DNA of 22,902 bases from Ophiocordyceps camponoti-saundersi (nom. inval.) (Eukaryota; Ascomycota; Sordariomycetes; Hypocreales; Ophiocordycipitaceae): assembly GCA_003339415.1 (NCBI GenBank), contig PDHQ01000411.1, forward strand, positions 3,084 through 25,985. The letters are read 5' to 3'. Shown here in pieces: positions 21,813 through 22,902 of this stretch (positions are counted from its first letter, which is position 1; the number at the start of each line of letters is the position of its first letter). The notes below the pieces were generated by a model, which worked only from the letters and a program-made list of their open reading frames with translations, was not told the DNA's origin and did no database searches. The translations under genes were made by a program, and so were the position numbers.

Positions 21813-22902
21813 CTTTCTTTATAGTTTCTTTTATATAATAATCTTTATAGTTATTTATTATATATTATATATATTATATCTTATAATAAACCTACGTAAA
21901 GAAAAATAGTTAATTATTACTAGTTTACTTTTAAGTTATAACTACCGTTTAAATATTATTATAGCGGTTATTAATATATCTATATCCGATACTCGTAAAT
22001 ATACGTATTATTTTAGCCCTAGTAACTTATACTTTAAACTCTAAAATATATAGCCCGCGCGGGTAAGACGGTATTAAGAAAGTAGCACTACTAGCTATAT
22101 TATCGTACTCGTCGTACACGTTAATAGTTTAAATCGGCCGTTCTAGTCTATCTAACTAATTTTATTAGTTAATATCGCTCGGTTAAATAGGGCCAAACTA
22201 TTATATATTATAAAAGCTTATTACTCGCTATTCGATATTATCTATACGTTATTAAAAAGGGGATAAGGGATAGCGCTAATACTCGCGTATATATAATAAC
22301 TAACGCTATATAATTATATAAACTATAATTATATAATATCTTATTACGTTAATTTAAGATATCTTTATCGCGTAATATTTAGGAATCCTATTATAAAGAA
22401 CCTTAATAGTAACCGCTAAGGAAAGTAACCGCTTCTCTACTAAGATTTTAATTTTCACTATGCCCTCTCGGGGCCTCTCCTATCTCTACTAGCACGTTTC
22501 TTTATATATTTTACTAGGACTTCGCCTACGAGAGTTTTTCTCCTTTTCTTTCTTTCTTATTAGCTTAGAGTCTTTATTTATAATGCTAAATATTAATATT
22601 ATTATTTACTTAACGTATTTCTAAGCTATAATAATAAATAACTTAGCGGTACCCGCTCTATATTAATTCCCTCTTATATTAATAGCACTACGTACTCCCT
22701 ATAAAACTCTATAACTTACGATAATATTATTTTATTAGGTTATTAAAATATATTAAAATCTACCCGTATTTTTTTACCTTTTATTAATACTTCCCTCTAA
22801 TATATTATATATATATTATAAATATATTAATATACTATTATATAGTATATCTATATCCTTCTTCCCTTCTATTTTATATTATTATCTACTTTTCTTAGTT
22901 TC
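21813..22902. other. Gene-free AT-rich sequence at the right edge
   Basis: No frame can be supported over the others, though 22040-22260 is less AT-rich and could be a decayed exon. It holds the palindrome CCCGCGCGGG at 22054-22063 and a direct repeat AGTAACCGCT (about 22408 and 22425). The last 100 bases are almost only TATA tracts. Confidence 0.4.

Noticed and set aside
82..22902. tRNA, rRNA or other structured RNA genes
   Set aside because: No tRNA A/B box pairs with cloverleaf or conserved rRNA segments were recognisable.

Overview
This window looks like an AT-rich block from a filamentous ascomycete (Pezizomycotina-type) genome that has been heavily mutated by repeat-induced point mutation (RIP). 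CpA and TpG are almost absent on both strands, TpA is everywhere and CpG is well kept. Glutamine and tryptophan codons have become stops and cysteine codons have become tyrosine codons throughout. No open, intact gene was found. What remains is decayed transposon and gene-like sequence plus repeats. The first ~80 bases are a T run and a 50-base G run, best read as a contig-edge or sequencing artefact.

Layout. (1) 82-958: AT-rich repeat sequence whose core (about 199-625) recurs near 19.9-20.6 kb. (2) 959-10253: one complete but dead LTR retrotransposon of the Ty3/gypsy type, read on the + strand. It has 209-bp LTRs at 959-1167 and 10045-10253, a gag-protease reading frame (about 1565-4430, frame 2) with a zinc-knuckle remnant, a pol frame (about 4440-7944, frame 1) with recognisable reverse transcriptase, RNase H and integrase, and an unexpected third long frame (8153-9910) of unknown function between pol and the 3' LTR. 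(3) 10254-11830: a short tandem array, a TATA box with a pyrimidine-rich leader, then a decayed gene-like frame of about 260 codons. (4) 11831-15390: featureless RIPped sequence in which neither strand gives a convincing gene; it contains several small inverted repeats. (5) 15392 to about 16000: a decayed reading frame that begins with one of the few surviving ATGs. (6) About 17380-18720: a satellite-like tandem array with a unit of about 122 bp, organised as alternating half-units (dimer about 240-267 bp). (7) 18720-22902: AT-rich sequence with two more copies of the repeat seen at the window start, and a decayed gene-like frame at about 20950-21812.

How it fits together. The gag, protease, pol and LTR parts make one element that was once autonomous. 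The two LTRs have the same length and differ at about 26 of 209 positions, nearly all transitions, as expected if RIP caused the divergence. The integrase catalytic glutamate, zinc-knuckle cysteines and many Q/W codons are lost, so the element cannot move by itself. The other frames are either older transposon remnants or duplicated host genes caught by RIP; I could not assign them to a family. All base counts and identities were made by eye.
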